Positions 9,015 through 18,492 of a stretch of DNA of 64,000 nucleotides are shown here, one piece after another (the stretch's first letter is position 1; each line of letters begins with the position of its first letter). Source of the stretch: Flagellimonas sp. S3867 (lineage in GTDB: Bacteria; Bacteroidota; Bacteroidia; Flavobacteriales; Flavobacteriaceae); NCBI RefSeq assembly GCF_014698935.1, contig NZ_JACVMN010000001.1, positions 1,612,001 to 1,676,000 of the forward strand. Direction: 5' to 3'. The notes below the pieces were generated by a model, which saw only the letters and a list, made by a program, of their open reading frames with translations, had not been told where the DNA came from and made no database searches. Both the position numbers and the translations under genes were made by a program.

Positions 9015-11141
9015 TTAAGCGGTTACTCCTTTTACTGATTTAATAACTTCCTCTGCAATATTGGTTGGAGTTTCGGCATAGTGCGAAAATTCCATCGTTG
9101 ATGTTGCTCTACCCGAAGACAATGTTCTTAATGATGTAACATAACCAAACATTTCCGATAAAGGAACCTCTCCTTTAACTACTTTGGAACCAGCTCTATC
9201 ACTCATATCGCTAATAGTTCCTCTACGTCTGTTAAGGTCACCTACAATATCACCCATGTTTTCTTCAGGTGTTAGCACCTCAATTTTCATGATAGGCTCC
9301 ATCAATACAGATCTAGCAGACTTTGCAGCAGATTTATATCCCATTTTTGCAGCCAACTCAAAGGACAATGAATCTGAATCCACAGGGTGGAAAGAACCGT
9401 CCTTCAGAGTTACCTTCATACTATCCATTTCGAATCCAGCTAAGGGACCATTTTTCATAGCCTCTTTAAATCCTTTTTCTACAGATGGAATATATTCTTT
9501 AGGAATATTACCTCCTTTTATTGTGTTTACAAATTCCAATCCTACTACTTCATCACCTGCAGGCTCCATAGTAAAGACGATATCGGCAAACTTACCACGA
9601 CCACCAGACTGTTTCTTATAAACTTCTCTATGATCAGCAGCTTGTGTAATTGCCTCTTTGTATTCAACTTGAGGTTGACCTTGGTTAACCTCAACCTTGA
9701 ACTCGCGACGTAAACGGTCGACAATAATATCCAAGTGAAGCTCGCCCATACCAGAAATAATGGTCTGTCCTGAAGCTTCATCGGTTTTTACCTGGAATGT
9801 AGGGTCTTCTTCCGCCAATTTCGCCAAAGACATCCCCAATTTATCTACATCAGCCTTAGTCTTAGGCTCAACTGCAATACCGATTACTGGATCAGGGAAA
9901 TCCATACTTTCCAATACGATAGGATGTTTTTCCGCAGACATGGTATCCCCAGTCTTGATGTCCTTAAATCCAACAGCCGCACCTATATCGCCCGCTTCTA
10001 TATAATCAATAGCATTTTGTTTATTGGAATGCATTTGATAAATACGTGAGATACGTTCTTTTTTACCTGAACGGTTGTTCAAGATATAAGAACCTGCATC
10101 TAAACGACCAGAGTATGCTCTAAAGAATGCCAAACGACCAACGAAAGGATCTGTAGCAATTTTAAATGCTAAAGCAGAAAATGGTTCTTTCGGGTCTGGT
10201 TTTCTAGTTACTTCGTTTCCTGTATTCGGGTCAGTACCTACAATATCATCCTTATCCAAAGGTGAAGGCAAGTAACGACAAACAGCATCCAATAAAAATT
10301 GAACACCTTTATTTTTGAATGAGGAACCACAAATCATGGGAATGATCGCTCTATCCATTACAGCGGCTCTAAGTGCAGCATGTACTTCTTCCTCAGTAAT
10401 GGAATCTTCATCCTCGAAGAATTTTTCCATTAACTCTTCATCATATTCAGCAACGGCTTCGATTAAGGCAGCTCTATACTCCTTAACTTCAGCTTTCATT
10501 TCCTCAGGGATATCGATAACATCAAAAGTAGAACCGAAGCCCTCTTCGTGCCATACTATAGCTCTATTCTTTGCCAAATCCACTATTCCTTTGAAATCCG
10601 CTTCATCTCCAATGGGAAGAACAATAGGAACTGCATTGGAGCCCAACATGGTTTTAACCTGGTTGCACACCATAAGGAAGTTAGATCCTTGACGGTCCAT
10701 TTTGTTCACGAAACCAATACGTGGAACTTTGTAGTTATCGGCCAATCTCCAGTTAGTTTCGGATTGAGGCTCTACACCATCAACCGCACTAAACAAGAAA
10801 ACCAATCCATCCAATACACGTAATGAACGATTCACCTCTACGGTAAAATCAACGTGTCCGGGAGTATCAATAATATTAAAGTGGTATCCTTTGGCGTCAG
10901 CTGTAGGCTTCCCTTGTTCGGTAGGGAACTCCCATGTACAGGTTGTAGCGGCAGAGGTAATGGTAATACCACGCTCTTGCTCTTGCTCCATCCAGTCCAT
11001 TGTAGCTGCACCATCGTGCACTTCACCTATTTTGTGACTTACACCGGTATAAAAAAGAATACGCTCTGTAGTAGTGGTTTTTCCAGCATCAATATGTGCC
11101 GCAATACCAATATTCCTTGTATATTTTAAATCTCTTGACAT
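9015..11141 (-). CDS. fusA: Translation elongation factor G
   Basis: A 708-residue EF-G, the GTPase that drives tRNA-mRNA translocation and, with RRF, ribosome recycling. GTP-binding motifs are clear: P-loop [10 protein letters not shown] at residues 15-24, switch II DTPGH at 92-96 and NKMD at 146-149. The [10 protein letters not shown] switch I segment is present. Domains II-V follow at normal length, with domain IV around [11 protein letters not shown]. It lies 8 nt after rpsG and 12 nt before rpsJ. A second EF-G paralogue elsewhere in the genome is possible but not testable here. Confidence 0.98.
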   Translation of the reverse strand: MSRDLKYTRNIGIAAHIDAGKTTTTERILFYTGVSHKIGEVHDGAATMDWMEQEQERGITITSAATTCTWEFPTEQGKPTADAKGYHFNIIDTPGHVDFTVEVNRSLRVLDGLVFLFSAVDGVEPQSETNWRLADNYKVPRIGFVNKMDRQGSNFLMVCNQVKTMLGSNAVPIVLPIGDEADFKGIVDLAKNRAIVWHEEGFGSTFDVIDIPEEMKAEVKEYRAALIEAVAEYDEELMEKFFEDEDSITEEEVHAALRAAVMDRAIIPMICGSSFKNKGVQFLLDAVCRYLPSPLDKDDIVGTDPNTGNEVTRKPDPKEPFSALAFKIATDPFVGRLAFFRAYSGRLDAGSYILNNRSGKKERISRIYQMHSNKQNAIDYIEAGDIGAAVGFKDIKTGDTMSAEKHPIVLESMDFPDPVIGIAVEPKTKADVDKLGMSLAKLAEEDPTFQVKTDEASGQTIISGMGELHLDIIVDRLRREFKVEVNQGQPQVEYKEAITQAADHREVYKKQSGGRGKFADIVFTMEPAGDEVVGLEFVNTIKGGNIPKEYIPSVEKGFKEAMKNGPLAGFEMDSMKVTLKDGSFHPVDSDSLSFELAAKMGYKSAAKSARSVLMEPIMKIEVLTPEENMGDIVGDLNRRRGTISDMSDRAGSKVVKGEVPLSEMFGYVTSLRTLSSGRATSTMEFSHYAETPTNIAEEVIKSVKGVTA

Positions 11142-11149
11142 TTTACCAA

Positions 11150-11626
11150 CTAGAATCTAAAGTGAGAGAATGCTTTATTTGCTTCAGCCATTTTGTGGGT
11201 ATCCACTCTTTTCTTTACTGCAGCACCTTCTTCTTTTGCAGCAGCCAAAACTTCCGCAGCCAATTTTTGCGCCATTGATTTTTCATTACGCTTTCTTGCA
11301 TAACTGATCAACCACTTCATTGCAGTAGAAATTTTTCGGTCTGGACGAATTTGCATTGGAATCTGAAATGTAGCACCACCAACTCTTCTACTTCTCACCT
11401 CTACGTGTGGCATTACATTGGAAAGGGCATCTTTCCAAAGCTCCAATCCTGATTTTTCTTCGTCAGTATTTTTCTCATCAACAATATCAATTGCATCATA
11501 AAAGATTTTGAAAGCAACTGATTTTTTCCCATCCCACATCATCATGTTTACGAAACGTGTTACCAACTGATCATCAAATCTTGGATCTGGCAACAATGGC
11601 CTTTTCTTTGCCTGTCTTTTTCTCAT
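11150..11626 (-). CDS. rpsG: 30S ribosomal protein S7
   Basis: A 158-residue S7, the primary assembly protein of the 30S head, which contacts E-site tRNA; in E. coli it represses the str operon. It starts [20 protein letters not shown]. The motif [20 protein letters not shown] and the C-terminal [20 protein letters not shown] are characteristic. It lies 22 nt after rpsL and 8 nt before fusA. Confidence 0.98.
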   Translation of the reverse strand: MRKRQAKKRPLLPDPRFDDQLVTRFVNMMMWDGKKSVAFKIFYDAIDIVDEKNTDEEKSGLELWKDALSNVMPHVEVRSRRVGGATFQIPMQIRPDRKISTAMKWLISYARKRNEKSMAQKLAAEVLAAAKEEGAAVKKRVDTHKMAEANKAFSHFRF

Positions 11627-11648
11627 TACTTCTTCTTAAAAGCGTTAA

Positions 11649-12023
11649 TTACTTCTTAGGACGTTTTGCTCCGTACTTAGACCTACGTTGTGTTCTACCG
11701 GCTACACCAGCAGTGTCCAACGCACCACGAACAATGTGGTATCTAACACCTGGTAAATCCTTTACTCTTCCACCTCTTACCAATACTATCGAGTGTTCTT
11801 GGAGGTTGTGTCCTTCTCCAGGGATGTAAGCGTTCACTTCTTTACCATTTGTAAGCCTTACCCTTGCAACTTTACGCATTGCGGAGTTAGGTTTTTTTGG
11901 TGTAGTTGTGTAAACACGCGTACAAACCCCTCTTCGTTGAGGACACGAATCCAAAGCAGCCGATTTACTCTTCTTGGTAATTGTGACTCTTCCTTTTCGT
12001 ACTAATTGTGAAATTGTTGGCAT
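11649..12023 (-). CDS. rpsL: 30S ribosomal protein S12
   Basis: A 124-residue S12 of the decoding centre, the usual site of streptomycin-resistance mutations. It starts [20 protein letters not shown]. Conserved segments [19 protein letters not shown] and [19 protein letters not shown] are wild-type-like, with the loop lysines present. It is the first gene of the operon, with a short 5' leader and a canonical Bacteroidota promoter at 12068-12098. Confidence 0.98.
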   Translation of the reverse strand: MPTISQLVRKGRVTITKKSKSAALDSCPQRRGVCTRVYTTTPKKPNSAMRKVARVRLTNGKEVNAYIPGEGHNLQEHSIVLVRGGRVKDLPGVRYHIVRGALDTAGVAGRTQRRSKYGAKRPKK

Positions 12024-12049
12024 TAAAAATTTCTATTAAATAAAAATAA

Positions 12050-12064
12050 CCCTCTTTTTGAGGG
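12050..12064 (-). promoter_or_regulatory. Hairpin at the 5' end of the rpsL operon leader
   Basis: On the minus strand CCCTC-AAAAA-GAGGG forms a perfect 5-bp stem. Given the -7 box at 12068-12075, transcription should start within a few bases upstream of this stem, so the hairpin would sit at the extreme 5' end of the mRNA and could protect it from decay. It is followed by an AT-rich stretch to the rpsL ATG at 12023. Confidence 0.5.
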
Positions 12065-12067
12065 CTG

Positions 12068-12098
12068 CAAATGTAATGATATTTCGGAATAATTCAAA
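12068..12098 (-). promoter_or_regulatory. Bacteroidota-type promoter of the rpsL ribosomal operon
   Basis: On the minus strand TTTG (12098-12095) is followed after exactly 19 nt by TACATTTG (12075-12068), a perfect fit to the Bacteroidota sigma-A consensus TTTG-N19-TAnnTTTG. The predicted start is about 12063, roughly 40 nt before the rpsL ATG. It is the only complete promoter seen upstream of the ribosomal cluster. Confidence 0.8.
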
Positions 12099-12182
12099 TG
12101 CCTTACTCTTTTTTTACAAGAATAATTCAATGCATTTGTCCATCGATGCGATTCAATATTCCATAACGCAGATTTAGGTTAG

Positions 12183-12243
12183 CCAAAAATATTGATTCAG
12201 AATGAGGAAATGGAATTTGGAATAACCAAAAATATTGTATTCA
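12183..12243 (-). repeat. Direct repeat carrying two extra -7-like boxes upstream of rpsL
   Basis: CCAAAAATATTGATTCA (12183-12199) and CCAAAAATATTGTATTCA (12226-12243) are near-identical direct repeats 43 bp apart, differing by one inserted base. Read on the minus strand each contains TATTTTTG, a perfect TAnnTTTG -7 box, although no TTTG lies 19 nt upstream of either. They may be secondary promoters or protein-binding sites for the ribosomal operon. Confidence 0.5.
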
Positions 12244-12312
12244 AGGTTACTATTTTAAGGGTATATATATTAAGGTATAGATGAAAAAGTTAATTCATCC
12301 CCAAACATGACC

Positions 12313-13068
12313 TTAATTTATTGAATTGACATAATCGATCAATTTAATTAAATGTTCTTTTTCCTTGAGACTGACATTGTTTTCTTTAATAAACTTTTTC
12401 ACTTGCCCATGATTTTCCTTGGGAATGAACTCCATTAAAGCTTTTTTGGAATTCTTCAAGCGCTGCGGATTTTTTTCACCAACTGCAATATAATAGGTGT
12501 TGGAAGTCAGAAATTGGGGTGGCACTGGCTCATGATACGAGGTTTCAGGTTTTTTGCCCTCTTTGAAGTTTTTGGTCTTTTTATGATACAAACTGTATTT
12601 GTCATTTGAGATCAACTCTGAAAGATATCCTTCAACAAAGTTTTTTTCATTATCCACAAAACTTTTTAGAACATATTTCTCATTTCCGATTTCAAAAGTC
12701 AGCCGTGTACTTTTAGAAATAGCTTCAGCTTCGTGTTTTTCCGTTTTTTTTGCCTCCATTTCATCGGCGTAGGCATTATACCGCATAAGATAACTGCCAT
12801 AATACTGGTCCCCCAGATAAACTTTGCCCATTATAAAATCCTCATCAAAATACATTGAGCCTCTTATGTCGGATAGCTTAATTGGTTTCCCATTCCAATT
12901 TCTGAACCTATTGGTCAACTCATTCATATGAGCGGTCATCGTGGTATTGTTCCAAATAGGACCAACAGAACTCAAAGTACTCGAATAACCCTCTTGGGAA
13001 AAACTTTGGTTTAGAGAAAGAAAACCATTGAACAAAAGCAGAAAAGATAGAATATTGTTCGTATTCAT
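12313..13068 (-). CDS. Secreted protein of unknown function
   Basis: A 251-residue protein with a Sec signal peptide (MNTNNILSFLLLFNGFLSLN, probable cleavage after the SFS-Q region). I do not recognise a named domain. The mature part has a beta-rich N-terminal half (KPIKLSDIRGSMYFDEDFI..GKVYLGDQYYGS) and a lysine-rich C-terminal helical half ending HLIKLIDYVNSIN. A TTG codon six codons upstream extends the frame, but the ATG gives a cleaner signal peptide. It stands alone, reading towards the ribosomal operon and divergent from the SusC gene. It is probably periplasmic or surface-exposed. Confidence 0.75.
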   Translation of the reverse strand: MNTNNILSFLLLFNGFLSLNQSFSQEGYSSTLSSVGPIWNNTTMTAHMNELTNRFRNWNGKPIKLSDIRGSMYFDEDFIMGKVYLGDQYYGSYLMRYNAYADEMEAKKTEKHEAEAISKSTRLTFEIGNEKYVLKSFVDNEKNFVEGYLSELISNDKYSLYHKKTKNFKEGKKPETSYHEPVPPQFLTSNTYYIAVGEKNPQRLKNSKKALMEFIPKENHGQVKKFIKENNVSLKEKEHLIKLIDYVNSIN

Positions 13069-13490
13069 TATTTTTTTTGTTAACAATCTACAATGATTGA
13101 AGCTTTAGAAAGTACTTCTACATCGGGAACACAAAAAGAAAGTTTTAAGAATAAAAATTATTTAAACCTTACTATTATAAAATAAACCCACCCTATGTGT
13201 ATCAATTCACATATTTACTTGTAGCGGAACACTATCCACTAAAATTGGGCATTTACGTTACAAATCCCACATTATTTATCACTGTTTCAGCAAATTCTAA
13301 CATATTCAACACCACGAAAATTTCTATTCAAAAGTTTTAATAAACAAGCTATTGTACATCAAGAATTTTGAATAATCCGGATAAAGCCCATTGTAATTGC
13401 AAACATCATCTTAAAATTTTAGTAAAATTAGTTTGGATTATTAACATGAAATTATGATTTTAGCGCCTAGCTAATTCAAATAATTTTAAA
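13069..13490. other. AT-rich intergenic region between divergent genes
   Basis: This 422-bp gap separates the orphan secreted protein (minus) from the SusC gene (plus). No open frame of substance, tRNA or strong hairpin is visible. No perfect TAnnTTTG box is found for SusC; the nearest is TTAGTTTG at 13428-13435, one base off, with no TTTG at the right distance. Promoters for both genes, possibly ECF-sigma or activator dependent, are presumed to lie here. Confidence 0.5.
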
Positions 13491-16400
13491 ATGAGAACAA
13501 AACTTAATGGATTGTTAACGCTGTTATTGGCGTTTGTTGTGCAAATTTCCCTTGCGCAAGACAAGACGATTTCAGGTACAGTTACGGATTCCTCTGGACT
13601 TCCGCTGCCTGGTGTCAATATTGTCGTTGAAGGCACCACTAACGGTACCCAAACAGATTTTGATGGAAACTATGCTATTAGTGCAAGTCAAGGTCAAACA
13701 CTTCTTTTTACTTACATTGGACAAAGAGCCACAAGCAGATTGATTGGTGCAGAGAGCGTAATCAATGTTCAAATGGAGGACGATACCCAAGCCCTAGAAG
13801 AAGTAGTTGTTACCGCTCTTGGTATTAAAAGAGAGAAGCAAGCGCTGGGTTATGCCGTAACCGAAGTAGGTTCAGAAGATTTGGAACAACGCCCAGAAGG
13901 TGATGTTGCCCGTGTTCTTCAAGGAAAAGCTTCTGGTGTACAAATTACACAACAGAGTGGGCTTTCCGGTTCAGGTACAAATATTATAATTAGAGGTCAA
14001 ACAACCTTTGCCGGTAGTAACCAAGCGTTATTTATCGTAGATGGTGTTCCTTTTAGTACTGACACGAATCCTTCGGGAAGAAACGGATCCCGTCAAGATT
14101 TCGTTAACGGTAATAATGGTTCAAGTAGATTCTTGGATCTTGACCCAAACAGTATTGAGAGCGTAAACGTTCTTAAAGGACTTGCAGCAGCAACGCTTTA
14201 TGGTTCACAGGGTCGTAACGGGGTAATTTTGATTACCACAAAAGGTGGTTCAACTCAACAAGGACCCAAAAAGACAGAGATTACAGTTAATTCATCGATA
14301 TTCTTTAACGAAATTTCTTCGCTGCCAGATTATCAGAATGAATATGGTAATGGTTTTGATCAAGCCTTCGGATGGTTCTTTAGTAACTGGGGGCCTAGTT
14401 TTAGAAGAGAAGGTGCCTCAGGTTGGGGTAACCAAGCTGCTATTGATGACAATGGAACACTTGCCCACCCATACTCCACGTCAACAGCTGCTATCCAAGC
14501 TGCTTTTCCAGAGTTTCAGGGAGCAAGATACGACTGGAGACCTTATGACAGTGTAAAGAACTTCTTTAAGACAGGTACAGTCGCCAATACTTCTGTCAAC
14601 GTTAGAGGAACTTCAGATGACGGGAAAGTTGGTTACAACATGAACTATGGTTATTTAAAAGATAACGGTTTTACGCCTAACAACAGTGTTACCCGTAACA
14701 CACTTTCTGTGGGAGGTAGAGCGATTTTATCCAACAAGTTTACTGTCAACGGTACATTGAACTTCGCTAGAACAAAGTTTGTCTCGCCACCTGTTGCTTT
14801 AAGTCAAGGTAACGGTGCGACAGGTACAGGTTCTTCCGTGTTCGGTGACCTTTGGTTTACGCCAAGAAGTATCGATGTTCAAGGACTACCTTTCCAAGAT
14901 CCCATTACTGGTGGAAGTGTTTATTACAGACAGAACAACTCTATCCAGCACCCTCTTTGGACGGTTAACAATGCTGAGACCAACCAAGAGACCAATAGGG
15001 TTTTTGGGCAGGCAACTGTTCAGTATGAGCTTAACGACAACTTGAATATTATTTACCGAGCAGGTATTGATATCTATAGTGAAGGAAATACAAATTTCCA
15101 AAACAAAGGAGGTATCAACAGTAATAGTGGTGACGTTAGATTGGCAAGTGGTATCTATGAAACATGGAACAATACCAATACAATATGGGATCACAACCTT
15201 GTATTGAACGGAGATTATGATATCACCGAAAAAATCGGTTCCACATTTAACGTTGGAGCAACCACACGTCGAGAAGTATTTAACCAAAATGGTGTTGCCA
15301 GTGATGGCCAACAAGTTTTTGGAGTATTAAGACACTTTAACTTCTTGAATCAAAATGAGATCGAAAGCTTCATCGAAAGAAATATTGCAGGGGTATACGC
15401 TCAGGCAGATTTTGACTATGACAGCTTCTTATATTTAACGCTTGCGGGAAGAAACGATTGGGTTTCTAACTTTTCTACAGAAAACCGTTCTCAGTTCTAC
15501 CCTAGTGCAAGTGTATCTTTTATACCTACAGCAGCTATCGATGGTTTGAAATCCGAAAACATTTTAAACTATCTGAAAATTCGTGGTGGTATTGGAGTTT
15601 CTGCTAACTTTGATGGTACTTCAGCTTATCCAATTGCAAGTACCTTGACATTGGATACACAAGATTTTCAAGATGGGTCCGGAAGAAACGTAGTTTCAAA
15701 TACTACAGGAATACGACTTGGTAATCCTAACCTGCAACCAGAGACTTTGGAAGAAATCGAAGTTGGTATTGAGTCCAGATGGTGGGATAGCAGAATTACT
15801 TTGGATGCTTCCGTTTATCAAAGAAAAACCAATGATTTGATTTTGGACAGACCGCTTGATCCAGCAACTGGGTTTACGGTTACTGCAACCAATATTGGTG
15901 AAATTGAATCTGAAGGTGTTGAAATCGATTTAGGAGTCAACTGGATCAGAGCTAAAGACGAAGGTGGTTTCGATTGGACTACCAACTTAAACTTTACAGC
16001 TTACGAAACAACAGTAGTTGATTTAGGATTAGATACTGATCAGGTAGTTTATTCAGGATTTTCAAACTTAGGTAATGCTGCCATTGAAGGAGAGCCTTTA
16101 GGTGTTTTCTTCGGAAGTCAGATACTAACCGATGCCAATGGAGATTTTGTTGTAGGTGCAGATGGTAACTACGTTCAAGCTCCAAATGATGGCATCATCG
16201 GTGATCCAAACCCAGATTGGGTAGCAAACGTAAGAAACAGCCTTTCTTATAAGAACTTTACTCTAGGATTCCAATGGAACTACACCCAAGGAGGTGACGT
16301 ATACTCATCCACTATTTCCACATTGTTGGGTAGAGGTTTGATTACAGAGACCATTGACAGGGAGAACACTTTTATTCTTCCAGGTGTGGATGCAAACGGA

Positions 16401-16739
16401 AATGTCAATAACAGACAGATCAACAATTCCACGTATTTCTTTAGTAACCTTTTGTTCGGTCCTAGCGAACTGCAGGTTTATGACGCTACCACGGTTAGAT
16501 TACAAGAAGCTTCATTGAGCTATAGCTTGCCAAGTAAATTCTTGGACAAGACGCCATTTGGCTCACTTTCGTTCACCGTATCAGGAAACAATCTTTGGTA
16601 CAGAGCAATAAATACTCCCAAGGGTGCAAACTTTGATCCTAATACATCAGGTACTGGTGTAGGTAACGGTTTTGGATTTGATTTTATCAACGGACCAAGT
16701 TCAAGAAGATACGGACTTAGTGTAAAAGCATCATTCTAA
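13491..16739 (+). CDS. SusC/RagA-family TonB-linked outer membrane channel
   Basis: A 1082-residue TonB-dependent transporter. The signal peptide covers residues 1-22 (cut after SLA). A carboxypeptidase-regulatory-like domain follows at about 27-100 (GTVTDSSGLPLPGVNIVVEG), then the SusC signature EEVVVTALGIKREKQALGYA at about 104-125 and the plug domain. The large beta-barrel ends in a terminal Phe (VKASF), the usual outer-membrane assembly signal. With the SusD lipoprotein 11 nt downstream it should form a lidded import complex in the outer membrane. No glycan-degrading enzyme is linked, so the substrate (glycan, peptide or other) cannot be inferred. Confidence 0.96.
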   Translation: MRTKLNGLLTLLLAFVVQISLAQDKTISGTVTDSSGLPLPGVNIVVEGTTNGTQTDFDGNYAISASQGQTLLFTYIGQRATSRLIGAESVINVQMEDDTQALEEVVVTALGIKREKQALGYAVTEVGSEDLEQRPEGDVARVLQGKASGVQITQQSGLSGSGTNIIIRGQTTFAGSNQALFIVDGVPFSTDTNPSGRNGSRQDFVNGNNGSSRFLDLDPNSIESVNVLKGLAAATLYGSQGRNGVILITTKGGSTQQGPKKTEITVNSSIFFNEISSLPDYQNEYGNGFDQAFGWFFSNWGPSFRREGASGWGNQAAIDDNGTLAHPYSTSTAAIQAAFPEFQGARYDWRPYDSVKNFFKTGTVANTSVNVRGTSDDGKVGYNMNYGYLKDNGFTPNNSVTRNTLSVGGRAILSNKFTVNGTLNFARTKFVSPPVALSQGNGATGTGSSVFGDLWFTPRSIDVQGLPFQDPITGGSVYYRQNNSIQHPLWTVNNAETNQETNRVFGQATVQYELNDNLNIIYRAGIDIYSEGNTNFQNKGGINSNSGDVRLASGIYETWNNTNTIWDHNLVLNGDYDITEKIGSTFNVGATTRREVFNQNGVASDGQQVFGVLRHFNFLNQNEIESFIERNIAGVYAQADFDYDSFLYLTLAGRNDWVSNFSTENRSQFYPSASVSFIPTAAIDGLKSENILNYLKIRGGIGVSANFDGTSAYPIASTLTLDTQDFQDGSGRNVVSNTTGIRLGNPNLQPETLEEIEVGIESRWWDSRITLDASVYQRKTNDLILDRPLDPATGFTVTATNIGEIESEGVEIDLGVNWIRAKDEGGFDWTTNLNFTAYETTVVDLGLDTDQVVYSGFSNLGNAAIEGEPLGVFFGSQILTDANGDFVVGADGNYVQAPNDGIIGDPNPDWVANVRNSLSYKNFTLGFQWNYTQGGDVYSSTISTLLGRGLITETIDRENTFILPGVDANGNVNNRQINNSTYFFSNLLFGPSELQVYDATTVRLQEASLSYSLPSKFLDKTPFGSLSFTVSGNNLWYRAINTPKGANFDPNTSGTGVGNGFGFDFINGPSSRRYGLSVKASF

Positions 16740-16750
16740 GAATAATAACT

Positions 16751-18481
16751 ATGAAAATAATGAAAAATATAAACAGATATTTGACTTTGACGGTCTTGGG
16801 AGGATTGCTTGCATTCACCTCCTGTGAGACCACGGAGCTCGACATTACAGCGAATCCAAATGCGCTTACCCCTGATCAAGCAGGTGTCGACTTCTTCTTA
16901 AATTCAATTCAAGAAGATTTTGTAAGGCAATTTGAAGGAGATGCAGATTTTGACCTTAGCGATAACTGGGCCTCTGGTGGAAACACCACCGGTGATGGTT
17001 TCAACGAATTGGGAATGGAACTGACACGTGTTGTAAACATGAATGGTAGAAACTATACCAGTGTTTATCAAGACAGTGACATGAACGATGAATGGATCAA
17101 CGCTTATAGAGGTGTTCTTGCCGACATTCGTGCCATGACACCATTGGCAGAGGAAGCAGCTCAGACCAGACACATTGGGATAGCGCAATTTATTGAGGCA
17201 TATCTAATGATCAGCATGGTTGACTTCTTTGGTGATGTCCCCTATTCCGAAATCATTCAAGGAGGAGAGCAAAACTTCAATCCCGCGGTAGATTCAGGTG
17301 CTAGTATCTATGATGCCATGTTGGTGTTGTTAGATCAAGCCATTGCAAATTTCAATAGTACGCCATCAGCAAATCCAGCACAGGATTTCTTCTATGGCAA
17401 TGATTATGGTAAATGGGAAAGAGCGGCCAATACACTTAAATTAAAGATTTATCTTCAACGTAGATTGGTAGATTCAGGTGCAGCCGCAAGCTTTAATGCA
17501 ATCATAGCTAGTGGAAATTATATTCAAGATACAGCAGACGATTTTCTTTGGGCTTGGCCTGCAACAAGTGCTACACAGCCTGATACTAGACACCCAAGAT
17601 ATGGTATTAACTACCAAGCTGCCGGTGCTGGAGAATACATGTCCAACTGGTTAATGCAAACAATGGATACTTCAGATGATCCAAGAACACGTTACTATTT
17701 TTACCGACAGACCAATGCTGTTCCAGGTGCAGAGATAGCACCTAACGAGGAATTGTTGAACTGTTCTTTGGAAACTCCTCCTCAGCATTATATAGATGCA
17801 GGTTTTGGTGGCGACTTCTGTTACCTTCCAAACGGTTTCTGGGGTAGAGCACATGGTGAAGCAGATGGTATTCCGCCAGATGGTCTTTTAAGAGCTACCT
17901 ATGGTACTTACCCTGTTGGTGGTAGATTCGATGATGATAGTTTCCAGGCTATTGGCCCATCTTCAGGTGGAGCTGGTACAGGAATCACAAACTTATTGAC
18001 AGCCTTTGGTGTCGATTTTATGAGAGCCGAAATGGCACTTGCAGCAGGTGATGAACCTGGAGCACGTACTTTCATGTTGGCTGGTTTGGCAAAATCAGTT
18101 GCCAAAGTTCAAGCCTTTTTGGCCGGTAGAGAAGCAGGAGCAGACGTGTCTTTTGCACCTTCAGAAGGTGATGTCAACGGGTATAGCACTCAAATCGGAA
18201 TCGATTATGATGATGCCGATACAAATGGAAAATGGGACATTCTAGGAGAGCAAACCTTTATTGCCCATTTTGGAAATGGTGTTGAAACCTATAACTTCTA
18301 CAGAAGAACAGGTTTCCCAACAACATTACAGCCAAACTTGGAGCCTGACCCTGGAGTTTTTATCCGTTCCATGTACTACCCTGCTAATGCTGTGAACAAC
18401 AACTCCAATATCACTCAGAAGGCAGATCAGACACAACCCGTTTTCTGGGATACTAATGCAACTGCCCCGGTGGCGAACTAA
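16751..18481 (+). CDS. SusD/RagB-family nutrient-binding lipoprotein
   Basis: A 576-residue lipoprotein with a lipobox ending at Cys25 (LAFTSC), so it is expected on the outer leaflet of the outer membrane. The SusD-like helical, TPR-containing fold is indicated by the segment with FIEAYLMISMVDFFGDVPYS and by YGKWERAANTLKLKIYLQRR. It belongs to the SusD-like group often annotated as SusD/RagB or DUF4843-independent homologues; the exact subfamily is not clear. It lies 11 nt after the SusC gene and 11 nt before the next lipoprotein, so all three are one operon. Its ligand is unknown. Confidence 0.94.
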   Translation: MKIMKNINRYLTLTVLGGLLAFTSCETTELDITANPNALTPDQAGVDFFLNSIQEDFVRQFEGDADFDLSDNWASGGNTTGDGFNELGMELTRVVNMNGRNYTSVYQDSDMNDEWINAYRGVLADIRAMTPLAEEAAQTRHIGIAQFIEAYLMISMVDFFGDVPYSEIIQGGEQNFNPAVDSGASIYDAMLVLLDQAIANFNSTPSANPAQDFFYGNDYGKWERAANTLKLKIYLQRRLVDSGAAASFNAIIASGNYIQDTADDFLWAWPATSATQPDTRHPRYGINYQAAGAGEYMSNWLMQTMDTSDDPRTRYYFYRQTNAVPGAEIAPNEELLNCSLETPPQHYIDAGFGGDFCYLPNGFWGRAHGEADGIPPDGLLRATYGTYPVGGRFDDDSFQAIGPSSGGAGTGITNLLTAFGVDFMRAEMALAAGDEPGARTFMLAGLAKSVAKVQAFLAGREAGADVSFAPSEGDVNGYSTQIGIDYDDADTNGKWDILGEQTFIAHFGNGVETYNFYRRTGFPTTLQPNLEPDPGVFIRSMYYPANAVNNNSNITQKADQTQPVFWDTNATAPVAN

Positions 18482-18492
18482 AAAAAAGAGCA

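Noticed and set aside
12024..12312. A tRNA or small RNA gene upstream of rpsL
   Set aside because: No cloverleaf or strong independent hairpin with terminator was found; the repeats are better explained as promoter elements.
13428..13435. TTAGTTTG as the SusC promoter -7 box
   Set aside because: It has one mismatch at a key position and no TTTG at the proper distance; mentioned only within the intergenic entry.
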